Source of the DNA: Lindgomyces ingoldianus
Lineage: Eukaryota > Ascomycota > Dothideomycetes > Pleosporales > Lindgomycetaceae
Assembly (NCBI RefSeq): GCF_010093535.1
Contig: NW_022985175.1
Span: 682,001-746,000, forward strand
DNA length: 64,000 nt
Reading direction: 5' to 3'
How positions within the stretch are numbered: the first letter of the stretch is position 1; each line of letters opens with the position of its first letter. Shown in pieces: positions 49,292 through 61,405 of this stretch. The position numbers and the translations under genes are program-made. Under the pieces are notes generated by a model that was given only the letters and a program-made list of their open reading frames with translations, was not told the origin of the DNA and did no database searches.

Positions 49292-52200
49292 TCACCAACC
49301 TTCAACTTGCATATCCCACCCCTGCTGCTCCGACTCTGCGTCATTCACCTCCTCACCCCAATCCATCTTCTCGAGCTCTCTTCTGAAGAAGTCTTGTTCC
49401 TCATCGAGCACACCGCTACGAGCGCCCATGCCTTCTGGGTATCTCTTCAAGTTGTGCCAATGCGTTAAAGCCCTGAGAGCCTGCTCCAAAGGCACGCTCT
49501 CGTCAACTTCAGCATCGACGTCACTTCCCGCTAGCCAGTCGTCGCGGAGCTCGGGTCTGCAGTGCAAGTAAACGGCCGTGATGACGCGCATATTCGACTG
49601 TCGCCACTTTCTCCCGCAATACGGAACCTGGTTCTTGAACAGTTTAAGAGTATAAAGTCGAAGTTCTGGTTGTGGCACTTTCAAGCTCTTCCGGAGAAAT
49701 TGCGATGACTTGTAAGAGACGAGCATTAGATTACGATGTGCCTTATTCTTGCAGATTTTCTGCATGATACGTAGGTAGTTGATAGAGGTAAAAAAGGCTC
49801 GCCATGAGAAATTTGTGATAGGTTCTTTCGGAACTTCATTAGTGGGGAAGCCGAGTTCGTCAACCTCTGGAGGCTGCGGCGCTTGGGGTAAAGCAGAAGG
49901 CTCGGTATCTGCTTCCGGATTAATACTTTCATCACGTCGGAGTCGGATTGGAGGTGGAACAGCATCGTCGGAGTCTGAGTCTGTGTCACCTTTGTTTGAA
50001 GGCCTTTCTTCCTCGATTCCAAGTCGAGAATGTGCGCGGCAGAAATGGAAAAAGCTTTTCTAGAGTCAGTGAGAATAGCAGAGCATGGTGAGGGTTATGT
50101 ACTTGAGTTCTTTCTGCTCGCACTTGAAGTTGACAACCTTTTCAATCTCCTGAAGTTGCAAGAGCTTCAGGATAAGCGGGACGTAGCTGGAATCGACAAG
50201 AAGCTGTGTAAGATATTCGTACTTCAGGATGTCTTAGAGCTTCGATCAGTACAATGGGAGATTGCTATCAGGTTCAGATACTTACGAGAAACCTTAAACC
50301 ATTTGAGTAGTAGGATTAAGACGCCAGACACAGCTTTGTCAAGGATTTCTTGAGTTCGCATCGCATCTACTTCTTCGTTCGTCGCCACACTCCCGTGATA
50401 GCCGTTCACGCCGTTCGTATCAGATTTAGCTCCCGAAGTCCCGTTCTGGTTCTCTTGGAATTGAAAACCGCTTTGCAGACCGTTAGAGCCATTCGCCTGG
50501 GTAACTAACGCAGTTACATGAGACAGGACGGCCTTGATGAGAACAATAACGATAGATTGCAGGTTGGGCAAAGCGGTTCGCTGAAGGGAGTTAGTTAAGC
50601 AGAATTACCGAGACCAGCATATCACGTACATAGCAATCCTCCACCAAATCCAGTCGTTCCTCAATACTGCCGGCTGGGTGCTGCTTCCTTTCTGGACTGC
50701 CTTCCTTTGGCTCCAGTGACAGATCCTCGACATCACCATTCTCGTCTGCACCGGACCAACCCCGTTCGTATTTCATGAACTGCACGCGCTCTTCCCACAA
50801 TTGTTTCATGGCGCGGGTTGCTCGCATACGCTTGGAAAATAACTCAGCTGCCTCTAAAATCGAGGCAGGGATGTCAGCCCCTTCCCATTTCCGTCCAACG
50901 AGTAAGTCTTGCAGGTCGGTCGAACCTTTCCCGCCAAGATTGTTACTTGACTCATCTAAGGGTGGATACAAGAATGGAAATAGTTGATTTGTCTGGTAGT
51001 TCTGCTTTTTCCCGCCCTTTCCACCAGGCCCTGCAGGGGAAGGTGGGGGTGACGGCGCTGGTGTGGCAATATGGACTGGCTGATGGAAGATAGACGTGTT
51101 GTTGCCATTCATGTTCCCAAGGCCGGACCCAAAAACATGATTCCCTGCGACTTTATTTGGGTGATTTTTGAGAGGTGGGAGTATCGAGTTATTCTCTGGT
51201 TCGAGGGGAAATAGAGGGAGTGGAGGGCTGTAGGCGGGGTACTTCGAGCTGATTTCTTGTCGAAACAAATGATAATCCAGCGGAGATGCAGTGATGATAG
51301 GCTGGCCTCTTGCATCCGCAGACTCGAGACTCTTATCCTTGAATGAATCCTTTGCCTTCTCCACTTGCGAAAGACCGCCGAAGCATACCAGGATTGCCTT
51401 CCAGACAAGGAGGCAGACTTTAGAAAGGGGCAAATTAATCGATTCGTCCCAGCGTAGCTTTGAGATAATTTCCACGAGAATCATGATGATACCAGGCTTG
51501 TCGTGAGACAGCACTGCGCCTCTGACACTAAGGTCATCGTTCTCCTTCTCTTCAATTCGAGCTACTTCAAGGATCACATATACAGCCGTCATAGTACACC
51601 ATACTTCGCGACGCTCTGCCTCCTTGCTATCGCGTGGGGCTCCGGGTCTTACATCCACCCCACAGGTCCTCAAACATGCCGAGCGCATCGAGTCCACAAT
51701 AGTCTGAAGCCCGGCACATTCGAGGAGTAATTTGGCGTTGTTTCGAATGAATTGGGTCTGAAGAGCGGACTTTTCATAACCCGACTCGGCTGGAGCTCCC
51801 TTGCTGCTTGAGTTCTCTTGCGACGTTAAACCATCGTCAGTATTTGCAGAGGGGATACCTGCACTCTCGTGCCAGCATCCCAAAAGTATGTATAGCAGCG
51901 CCTCGAGCCTCTTCAATCTCCCAGGGGCATCTGCTTGTTTGACACCGTCCAACAACGACTTTAAAAATTCGTTTTGCTGTTCGCCGCTCGCCTTGGCCCA
52001 ATCTATTTCCCCCTCTTCATATGGGGACCCATTTACGAACATTGGGCCTTTGTATCTACTCCACTCCTGCGCGAAAGATGCCTGAGTCTTCAGCATCATG
52101 GCCTGCTCCTCCACGCTGTACGAAAACCATTCTTCTAGCTCATCTTCGAACGACGATGCATCATCATATGCAAAGGAATATGGCGTGGGTTCGACTCTCG

Positions 52201-52567
52201 GCAGGTCGTTCACGAGTTTTCGCAGTTGCATCAACGAGAGGGAATCTGTGGGCTGACCGCCATCTTGGGTAGGCACAGGCGGTGCGGGAGGAGGGAGGTG
52301 GACAGGCGCTGGGTTGGAAAGAGAGTTATCTCGGTGAAGCCCTGGTCTCACAGGCAGGGACATTCCGGTTCCATCCTGTCGCGGTGGTGGGTTTGCACCA
52401 TCATCGAGTAAGAGGCCTTGCTGTTCGGCGGTATCGAGCGGGGGGTTGGGATGTCCGGCGGGCTCTGCTTCGATTACGGGTGTGTGCGTGTTGGATAATC
52501 CAATCAACTCGGCTTCGTCAATGACTGGAGGCACCAGTGGTTCCTCAGGGAGGTTGTTGGGTTCCAT
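49292..52567 (-). CDS. ham-2: STRIPAK complex subunit, Far11/STRIP (HAM-2/PRO22) homologue, 1041 aa
   Basis: Four exons: 52567-50630, 50580-50286, 50232-50103, 50054-49292. Their sum is 1042 codons in phase. The last acceptor (GAAAAG|C) was chosen because it keeps the frame and yields KELNFFHFCRAHS. The N-terminus is disordered and Pro-rich (1-110). The N1221 region begins LRKLVNDLPRVEPTPYSFAY and includes WFSYSVEEQAMMLKTQASFA and GRLKRLEALLYILLGCWHES. A Gly/Pro/Asn-rich insert lies at about 480-560. The C-terminal DUF3402 region includes VLKWF-type KVSHILKYEYLTQLL, TNFSWRAFFTSINYLRIMQK and NMRVITAVYLHCRPELRD. In Neurospora and Sordaria this protein scaffolds STRIPAK at ER and nuclear envelope, needed for hyphal fusion and fruiting-body formation. 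Looks intact. Confidence 0.93.
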
Positions 52568-53642
52568 CGTAGCTCTTGTTTGGGGCTCGAGCAGAAATGA
52601 ACGAGTGTACGAGGTGTTGTAGTTTCCACCATATTTGAGGCAGAGCTCACGTCTGGTCCATGGTTATCAATGACGGTGGCAATCACTGTCGAAGGATGGT
52701 GTTAGGCAAGCGGTGATAGTTCCTAAGGAAGGGCGAGGTGGGTTGGCCACAGGCACGCCAAGAGTGAAACGGCTCGTCCTGTCAGGCCTCGCACCCAATG
52801 AGAGTGAGCCAACCTTGACCTTGACTTCACCCACACCGCAGGCGGCGTCATTACCCGCATGTTGGCTCATAGAATAGGACACGACACTTGTCAAATTGAA
52901 CCATTTCTTTGCTATAGTTTAATTGCGCACATTCAGCTGCTATCATTTCCTACAGGCCGTGGCAAGGGTGGAGTCGGCCTAGTAAACCTCTTAACAAAAA
53001 TTCAAGAAGTTGTCAGAGAGGATGCTAGTTTCCACCCTAAATTAGGCCCAGTCACGTTCCGTCGTAAGTTCCAACATGCAGTAGATCTCAGACACGAAGC
53101 TTCCCTGGCTCACAACCCATCTTAGACATACTAGCGAAGAGACATAAAGCATACTGCCAATAAAGGATTGTCAACTCATCATCGTCAGAAGCCGGCTTTC
53201 CCCCGTCATCAAACTATGTGCACTTGAAATGTGAAAAGAGAAATAAATGTGCCCCCAATGTACCCCAGCAAACAGAGAGTTATGTGACTCCTTTATTGAC
53301 CGTGAGACCATTACCTGGGCCACACAACCGTCGAGAAAGCATCCATTCCACCGAGCGAGTGATGTTACCGCCGAGGAACGCCGGAAGAACAGCCAAATCA
53401 GATGTGTTGTAATGTCTCGAGAAGAACCAAAAACAAGCTAGGACTAACCCCTTACAGAAGAGAAAGGCTCGTGTAACAATCCGTCCATCGTCAAAGAAAC
53501 ATTCAGTCATCTTGAGAAGTAATCGCCCTGGTGAACCCTGTTCTATGAACAAGCAGACAGCCGACAGTGAACAACTAGCCCGCCGGATCTTGTTCTATAC
53601 GATAGGGCCTCCGATATGGTATCATCGATCGGTAGGAAGCTT
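52568..53642. other. Intergenic, no gene seen
   Basis: Upstream region of the HAM-2 gene and 3' flank of the bHLH gene; short frames only. Confidence 0.4.
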
Positions 53643-54608
53643 TCAGCTCTGACCGTTCTGTTCGTTGTTGTTCTCGCGGTCTTTTATCTCATCGGGAACA
53701 ATGCCGGCATTTTCACATGCGCGTTTGTATATGCCACACTCGTCCCAGGCCCGCTGCATTTCAGCTTTAAATTTGTCGCAACTGGCGCTCAATTCGGTAA
53801 TGGCCTGCTCCGTCAGAAGCTTCTCAAGAGTCCATTTTTCGATGTTCTGCTGCTCATTCTCTTTTAGCTGTGTGATGAACTGAACAGCGCGCTGGAGAAT
53901 GGAGCCCTTGTTTTTCTCGCAGCCGGGAACAATCTTTGCAAGCTCATTTATGCCCTCGTTGATGGTCTCACGACGGCGGCGCTCAACTAGAAGAGAGTTA
54001 ACGGACGTGTCCATGATATGTCGAGGTCAGCACAAGCACTTACCTTCTTTATGATTATCTCTTCGCACCTTGTGCCATTCCTCTGAACCAACAGGGGGTT
54101 TGTGGCCGCCCGTGTTTGGTGGAGACTCATTTGTCGCTGGTTGGCCTGACCGTGGGGTCTGGGTCGCGGCTTTGAGAGCCTCGAGGCTGAAATCTTGCAT
54201 GCCGGTCTGTTGCGGCTGGTGATGATCCCCAAGACTAAATGAGCCGCCTTCTCCGCTCGAGTTTTGTGCCTGGAAGGAGAGTTCGGTGGCTTGGGGGACG
54301 GTCATCTGATGATAGGCGAGAGCGGCGGCAGCGGTGTCTCCTACGCTAGACGCGTTTGCGCCGCCGTTCTGGTGGACGTCGAACTGTTGCTGCATTTCCT
54401 CCTCGTTAGTTGAAGCGTTGTGTGCGGCAAGGAATGAGGCAGTGGCTTGGTCGCTCAAGTCGTTGGCTCCGCTGGACGCGTTGGCGGAAGGTGCGCCTCG
54501 GGAGGTGCCGGTGTCGCGTGAATCGCGCTTTCTCTTGTTGGTGGAGTGGACAGAAGCACCCAACCCAGTCTTAGATGTGTCGGTAGGATAGCCCGCAGTA
54601 TCGGCCAT
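53643..54608 (-). CDS. cbf1: bHLH transcription factor CBF1 (302 aa)
   Basis: Two exons, 54608-54044 and 53986-53643, split inside the basic region: ...RRDNHKE|VERRRRETINEGI. The intron is 57 nt (GTAAGT...TTCTAG). The N-terminal 170 residues are Ala/Ser/Gln-rich and disordered with a basic KRKRDSRD stretch. The DNA-binding domain opens EEWHKVRRDNHKEVERRRR, with His, Glu and Arg at the E-box-contacting positions. It is followed by INELAKIVPGCEKNKGSILQ and a leucine-zipper-like helix (QLKENEQQNIEKWTLEKLLT). Cbf1 binds CACGTG, acts at centromeres in yeast and regulates methionine and respiration genes. Acidic Asn-rich end. Confidence 0.92.
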
Positions 54609-57597
54609 CTTTATTGAGCGTCCCTTATTCGAATCGGACAGGCGACAGAGGACTAATAAAGAGTAGGCCGTACCTTCGTGTGGGAAGAGGTAGTCTTATT
54701 CGGTGGGTCTTCACGCACGCAGTGTGAAGGTCAGACGGTGATTAGGGGAGGTATCGGTTGTCGTGGTACAACGTCTCTATGTAGGCAACCGGAACAGAGC
54801 CGTGAAAGAGCTAGCAAGGCTGGGTCCAGTGACGACAGCGAAGTTCGGGGTTGTCGGAGGGATGTGGGTAGGTGCCTGAGGTCGAAGACGCAAACCACTT
54901 GAGCTACGAACAGTTGCGCTTTGCCCACCCGTTCATGCACAACTCGAATGCAGTACCGCAATAGCAATCATGCGCCGATCGATCGCACACGAGGCTAGAC
55001 GAGCAACAAACGTTAGCATGTGCATGAGAAGGGATAATGTGTGGGGTGTAACCGGGCAATTGGTCGCATTGATTGCTCGCCGCTGTGGGACCTGTCATCG
55101 CTCGAATAGGACTCATCGTATCGTGCCAGCTACTAGGTCGTCGGCAGTGCACCGTTTCTCCCAGGTGTGCGCTCATCCAGAACGCGCCGGATGCCGTGTG
55201 GATTTGAGCCAGCGACGTCCTGGAGACAGACTGCCGCGATCGATGGTTGGAAAGCGCGACTGGAGAAGAGAATGCCTTGAAGTATATCGTAGGCCACACA
55301 GTGGATGGGGAGGAGAAAGGGAATAGCAAAGTGTTGTGAAGGAAACGATAGCGGACTTACTAGGACAAGACGTGCTCGCGCTCACAGTCACGGGGACAAT
55401 CTTTAAGTCTTCAGTCAACAATCAATAGCTGGAAACCGCCGCGCTGCCGCAATGAACCTTGCGCGTAAGGGGGTACTGTAGAAGGGCAGTAAAATCAGCC
55501 TTCATACCTTCAGAACAGTTGATTACTTGGTCTGAGTACGTCGCAGAGTCTCTTGAAGGTAGGAGATATCCAGAGTGAGGGCGGAGATCACGAGGGAACG
55601 GAAGGTCGAGGTCACCTGAGGGAGCCGGGCAGCTTTCGCCATTTAAACCCAGGCAGGCCTTCGAGGCTTGGCTAATCCGGGTCTGTGCCTAGGTGTGCCG
55701 ACTAGCGAATGGCACCACCCTCTGCCGGCATGCAGCGAGCTTCCCACTCAACTTTCTCCCCTCGGTTTGCAAGATCGCTCATCGCTTCCTACATTCACGG
55801 CGGTATCATTCAATGATCGGGGTGCTCAAAATAGGTGCTTATATTCCAATTCATGCCACAAGCCCTCTCCTGAGTCTATTCCTCCATCCAGCTTGTTTCC
55901 TTATTGTCTTGTCATGAAACGTATCATCCTCTGTCCCGTTCTCATCGCAATTTTCCCACCTTCTCAGCACATCTGTCAAGCACCATCGTTAGGCGCACCG
56001 ATAGGTTGCTGTCGTCTGTCTTGCGAACGAATGTGTCAATTCCGTGCCCTACCCGAGATGTGGAGAGAGCCCTGGAGAATGTCTTACCGGATCACGCGCT
56101 TCAAACCAAACGTCACATGCGAAACCCCACATCACGTTATCCGCCCTACTTTTCCCGTTTGAATATCGGTCCGAACACGCGTGCTGCCCACAAACCCGAG
56201 GGCGCTGCTGCTGCACCACCCCTCCCATCCTAGCACGATTGTAGACTCTTATCGGTTTTGCTTCCTGGCCTTTTTGAAAGCCAATGATGTTCCACTACCC
56301 TCATCGTCTTATCTTGGTGCTTGCTTTCTTACCCATCTAGGACCACATAAGCTGGAAGCAATACGTCGGTTTCGCCACAGTCAACACACCACTTCCTTTA
56401 TTCCATCCACCCTTTCCCTTTCTTTTAGACCTCATGTGACGGATGCACTAGAACGGCAGCTCAAAATGATCAATAATACCGCTGAAGGCTTCTGCTTGCA
56501 GATTATTACTGCGGCCTAACATCTTTTTCAGCACTCACACTATTTGCTACTGAGCCTTCTAGGATTTTAGCGAATACATCATATTTGCACCTACCGTGGA
56601 ACATAACCAGGCCATATTTGATCAGTTAAACCTCTTACTAGAATGATGGGGACCGTGAACATAATCCAAAATTCTGTCCCAAAGCCACCCCTCTTAAGTT
56701 CCAAGTTAGGCGATGAGACCCAATACATTGCTTTAGGGCATACAGCAAGCCACTAGTTTACCCTGACATGATAGCACTGTGCCAGGTCGGATGCCATCTA
56801 GCACAGCCGGAACCGTTTCCCATCCACTTCCATCTAGTTTCCTGGTTTCCTAGCCTAGGGTGAACGAGAATGGGACAGTAAGACGATTTGGATCTCCAAA
56901 GACCTTTGATATCATTCTCGGAGACTAATATGTTGTAGCCTCGTTTCTGGTAAAGTATTGTGTGAGATCTCACGTAGGTCATACAACTTCGAGGCGTCCA
57001 CCTCAGATCGCCTACCTAACCTAACCCCCTATGCACAGAATTCAGCTACTGGAATCTCACGCGTGTCCATGCGGTGCCTAGGCTGGCTTTCGTTACTGTC
57101 TTAGAGGTCGAAGGAAATCATTTCCATGTTTCCTTGCTTCAGTCCCTAGTCTGTCCCCTCATATATTTCCTTTACAGTGTCGCAAATCGTAGCTACGCCA
57201 TACTCTGTACCATCGCTAACTCTTCCCTCCCATATAACAGTATCGTCGAGGTTTAGGGCATCAACGGAATGACGTAGTACCCTGTTTATGACTGACTTCG
57301 ATTAGGGTCCAAGCATTCCCCTTTGTAGAAGTTGCGATAGACCGACGCCGACAACGCTAAAGTGACGACGATGAAACCCTACGTTGTCCCTAGCCAGGCA
57401 TTCGTCACTGCGTTGGAGCTTGAAGAAGACCGTTTCTCCTCTCTAATGCCCTCAGGATCCGCCGCGGAAGCCCCCACCTTACTAAAAAAAAATCAATATG
57501 GGAAACCCTCTCCAGCTTTATTTTTAGAGAGGATCAGCCGCTATAGCCTCCCAAGCAGGTGTTTGAACCCGTTTTTGGATATTAATGGTACTTTCAG
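54609..57597. other. Gene-poor region; diverged direct repeat near 57.1 and 57.4 kb
   Basis: No supported gene. A 164-codon frame at 55668-56162 has no domain and is rejected. Segments at about 57078-57140 and 57390-57450 are similar (both encode AFVT-x-LE-x-E) and may be an old duplication. Confidence 0.4.
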
Positions 57598-57662
57598 AGT
57601 GCCGGGCTCAAACTGACGCATTTAGTTCAATGAACTGATAATAACCACTGGACCATTGCACT
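57598..57662 (-). other. tRNA-like relic (65 nt)
   Basis: On the minus strand AGTGC at the start pairs with GCACT at the end. The interior has a box A-like TGGTCCAGTGG, the D-arm-like AGTGGTTATTAT, and a box B-like AGTTTGAGCCC. The length is about seven bases short of a tRNA, the T stem does not pair and no normal anticodon loop forms. It is probably a decayed tRNA gene or the head of a tRNA-derived SINE. Confidence 0.3.
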
Positions 57663-59804
57663 TAAGGCCAGCTTATTTGCACCCTATTATTGAAATAATC
57701 AGGGATTTTGGGAGTAATATAGCCCTTGAAGAGGAGTAGAAAAGCGAGAGATCTTGTTTGGGTTGAAGGAGATGAAGGACTGTCAGAGGACCAACATTAA
57801 CTTTAAGTCTACGACGATAGAGCTCGAGCAGGGAAGTGGGAAGGAATCGTTAATTGATACATTCATACCGTTCTCGCATGACCACAGATTACTGACTTCA
57901 TGGCTCCAGGGCGATCTAATGTGATGAAGATACGAACTCGTTCTCTGTTCACGAGTCACTCTTCAACGAGTGTTGCTCATATTTAGCATAGCTAGACTCC
58001 CTTTTCAGTAATACACAGCCGGTTTTCGGGTGTGGGGGGCGAAGGTGTGTATCGGTAGGCTTCCGTGGGATTGCAGTGCCGTGCAAAATGGCACGGTTGT
58101 AGTGATCTCTTTGGGTTTGGGCAAGTGCGTGTGTGTGGGCACCAGCCTGCTCATGACGTTTGGTATCTTGGTCGGTGCCTATTTCTCGACAATGAACATA
58201 ACTAACTCTTAATTATTGAAAGCCTATGCCAGCCTTAAAAAAAAATTATTTGCCTCACGGTATCCGCGTCGAGTAATCTACTGGACGTTGAGACCTACCA
58301 CGGAACATAATAGGCTTGGTTTGGGTAGAAATCAGTATCCTGTTGGGTTCTCCCTGATTCCAGCTGGACGGGGTAGAGTCTATACCCTCCATGTCAATGT
58401 TCCGAGGTAAGTGCTAATACGCTCTATAGTAATCACACTTCGAGTATAGTAGATTACATAGGCGCAGCGCGAGGCTGCTCGCCAAGTAGCCTGCGTACTT
58501 GCCATTACTTTGCAGAGGAGCTGTGTTAGCTTCTTTATAAGTTTAATGCGTCTAAGCACACGCCAAAATTCGCAAAAACACACTCAAATAGGGATCATGC
58601 GACACCACACAATCACCACCATGACCTTCGCAAATGCGTGGTGCGACTTCTGATGAGGTATTTTTGCAAGAGCAAGCAGCTTGCCCTAACTGTTGACAGT
58701 GACAATCATTCGGTGCAGCTTCTGGCCCCAGTCTTGTACGACAAATACGAGCGCGGCTTATCCAATCCTTCCCCAATCGGCCTCTTCTAGAGTTACCAGA
58801 GGTGTGTGACTTACGATTTGGCATTAGGCAATTACTTGGATGTTTGATCATTTCACCGCTACTGAGGGCTGACCAATATGTATCTGAGCGACTGATGATT
58901 CGAAGAGCATATCGTCACCTTTCTCCTGTCGAAGTGGCTGACTTCAAACATCATCTGAAAGGGCTTAGTGACTGAGTGGAATGATGTATTCCTGACGGGA
59001 ACTAAAGTATTTCCTTTGATACACTTCATTCAGCCTTAGCCTTGTATATAGAGTATGTTCTTATATCCGTGGAACAGGATCAGAGTTGAGCCCATCTATC
59101 AAACTCCTTGTGAGTATCAGGGAGAGCGCCACAGGATGACACTTTGCGACCTAAAATAACCCCTCCCATGTTCCGCGTTAGGTGAGATGATGCAGTAGTC
59201 ACCGCAGCAAAACAATCATCACCGTACTAGACATCATATTTTTTCGATTCATGGAGGCTCGTAGGGAAATATAGACCCTGTCTTTCTGCGGCGCCTTGTA
59301 GCGTCACCTCCATTGCAAGCTTGTCAGAAAGTCTGTTACCCCGCGGAGATTTCTCGAACGAGAGGATATGCCTTCCATTCGAGCTGCTTGAGAGTTGGGG
59401 TTTGAGACAAGGGTTCGCAAGAAACTCATATGATCATCGGAGCAGCTCAGGGAGATCCGACCTCCTTCTTATTGGAGTGACACACGTCACCATTCAAGTC
59501 CAGGTCGTGAAAACCTCATGATCAAAACAAGACGGTGTCAAAATTAACCTCAACCACAAGAAGAAAGATAGGAAGGGAGGTCTCCGACGCTACGGCTCTA
59601 GCATCTTCCACGAGCGTCCGGGCGTTCCAAGGTTAGCGTCATGGCCAAAGCTCGTCTTGGCGCGAGCGTGGAGAAGAAGAGCTCTTGTCAAAAATTAAGA
59701 ACCTTACCAACACCCTACCTTACTTTCAATCATACTATTTTCTTGACAAACCACGCGCATCCCCCTAGGAAGACTCTTTCAGAACCTCAAACCCCTTACG
59801 AACA
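57663..59804. other. Intergenic, no gene seen
   Basis: Short frames only. The last 200 bp before 59805 are C/T- and A-rich, as expected for the leader of the next gene. Confidence 0.4.
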
Positions 59805-61405
59805 ATGTCCTCTGACGCCATAGCCAACCCCCAAACAGTGGCGCCGAGTGAGTCGAAGAGCGCCCGCAAGAAGAAGGCCAAGGCAGAAGCTGCTGCCGCA
59901 GCTGTTCCTGCCCCAGACAAGTCTACTTCTGAACTGGGAGCTGGCTCTTCCGACGCAGCAGGAAAGACCAATGGCGTTGAGAGCGGTTCCGAGAATGGAT
60001 ACATTAAGGAGCTCCAAAAGTGAGTCGCAGGGATTCCTACATCACCGAGCAACACGGCTACCTTCACTTCATGTTTGCTGACTGATTTCTGCACAGGAGC
60101 GTACGAAATGTCAATAAGAAGCTCGTAAGATCAATTTTGTGCCTCAGCCTACCCCAAGCATGACCTAATACTTCTGCCTACAGAATCTCATGCAAAAGGT
60201 CGATGCCATAATTGAGGCAAACCCCGGTATCTCTCTCGATGACCTCGTGTCCTCCCGCAAGATCAACGCCGACCAGAAAGCTCAAGCTTTGAAGAAGCCC
60301 GGTCTTCAGTCTCAGCTTGCTCAGCTTGAGGAGCAGATCGCCCAGTACAAGAAATTCGACCAGGAATACCAACAGAAGATCGCCCAGGAGAAAGAAATTC
60401 TGCGCCAATCACACTCAGAGGACCTCGAGAAGCTGAGGGGGACCTTGAAGGCGGAGGCGGCGATCGAGGCGCGAAAGGTTTTCAAAGAAAAGTTTCTCAC
60501 TCTGTCGAGGTTCCTGCGGGCAGCTGCCGCTCGACGCCAGCTCGAAGATGACGACTCAGATTTGACAAAGGCGTTCGAGGGTGCATTGCTTCTGGTATAC
60601 GGCGGCGATGCCAGTGCAGTTGCGGCTGCTGAGAAGCTGATTGACGGTTCCGAGGATAATGTTCCCTCAACTGAGGGTGTATCCCTGAGCGTAACCTGTA
60701 AGCCTTCCTCAAAGAATGTGGCTACCTTATAGTACAGGGCTGACTATTGGACAAGACGGCCAGATTAAAGAAGCTGCTCTCGAGGAGGCTCCGTTTGCAG
60801 CTGAAGAGGCTTGGGTCGACGACGTGGCACAGTCACAACCAGCTCCGCCTGAAACCGAGACTGAGACCACTCCAGCTATTACCACCGACCCAACTATTGC
60901 TAATGCGGGACTGACGGAGCTCAACACAGGCGTGACATCACTCAATAGAGGCGCGGAGGCTGCTGATACACCAAGCGCACCACCGGCATCGAGTGTCGGC
61001 GCAGGTGCTGCGAATGCGGCAGCGGAGGAACAGTGGGACAAGCAACCGTCTGGATCAGATGATCCCCTAGCGGAGTCTTTCGAGATGGTGCCGCGCGACC
61101 CAGCTGAGACTGAGTCCCCGGCGGCTGTTGCCCCTATCAGCAGTGTGCAAAGCTGGGCTGATGAGCCTCCTGAGCCCACTTCTACCACTACCCCAACATC
61201 TGCGAACGGCAACGATGGTTTCCACGAAGTACATCACAACCGAGGCGGCAGGGGACGAGGCGGACCGCAGGGTGAGAGTCGAGGTGGATATAGGGGCAGG
61301 GCCGGACAACGCGGCGATTATCGCGGACGCAGTCGTGGCCGTGGAGACTTCCGTGGCCGTGGCCGAGGATCAGGATTCCGAGGTGGACGGGGAGATTCGC
61401 AGTAG
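59805..61405 (+). CDS. YAG7-like protein with RGG tail (474 aa)
   Basis: Four exons (59805-60019, 60097-60124, 60184-60697, 60738-61405) in phase; the second is only 28 nt. The N-terminus is Ala/Lys-rich (SARKKKAKAEAAAAAV). Residues about 65-240 form the helical YAG7-like dimerisation region: YIKELQKSVRNVNKKLNLMQ, KVDAIIEANPGISLDDLVSS, an EEQIAQYKKFDQEYQQKIAQ coiled coil, and TLSRFLRAAAARRQLEDDDS with LLLVYGGDASA. Then comes an acidic Pro/Thr/Ala-rich stretch (ETETETTPAI). The C-terminal 50 residues are RGG/RGR repeats (NRGGRGRGGP, GRSRGRGDFRGRGRGSGFRG), typical of RNA-binding proteins and arginine methylation. Likely an mRNA-associated cytoplasmic factor; the exact role is not known to me. 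Confidence 0.85.

Noticed and set aside
55668..56162. 164-codon plus-strand ORF
   Set aside because: No domain; Cys, Pro, Ser and His-rich chance-like composition, two other frames equally open.
57561..57580. Plus-strand tRNA suggested by GTTTGAACCC
   Set aside because: No matching T stem, acceptor or anticodon arm around it.
60727..61212. 161-codon minus-strand ORF
   Set aside because: Antisense of the low-complexity segment of the YAG7-like gene.
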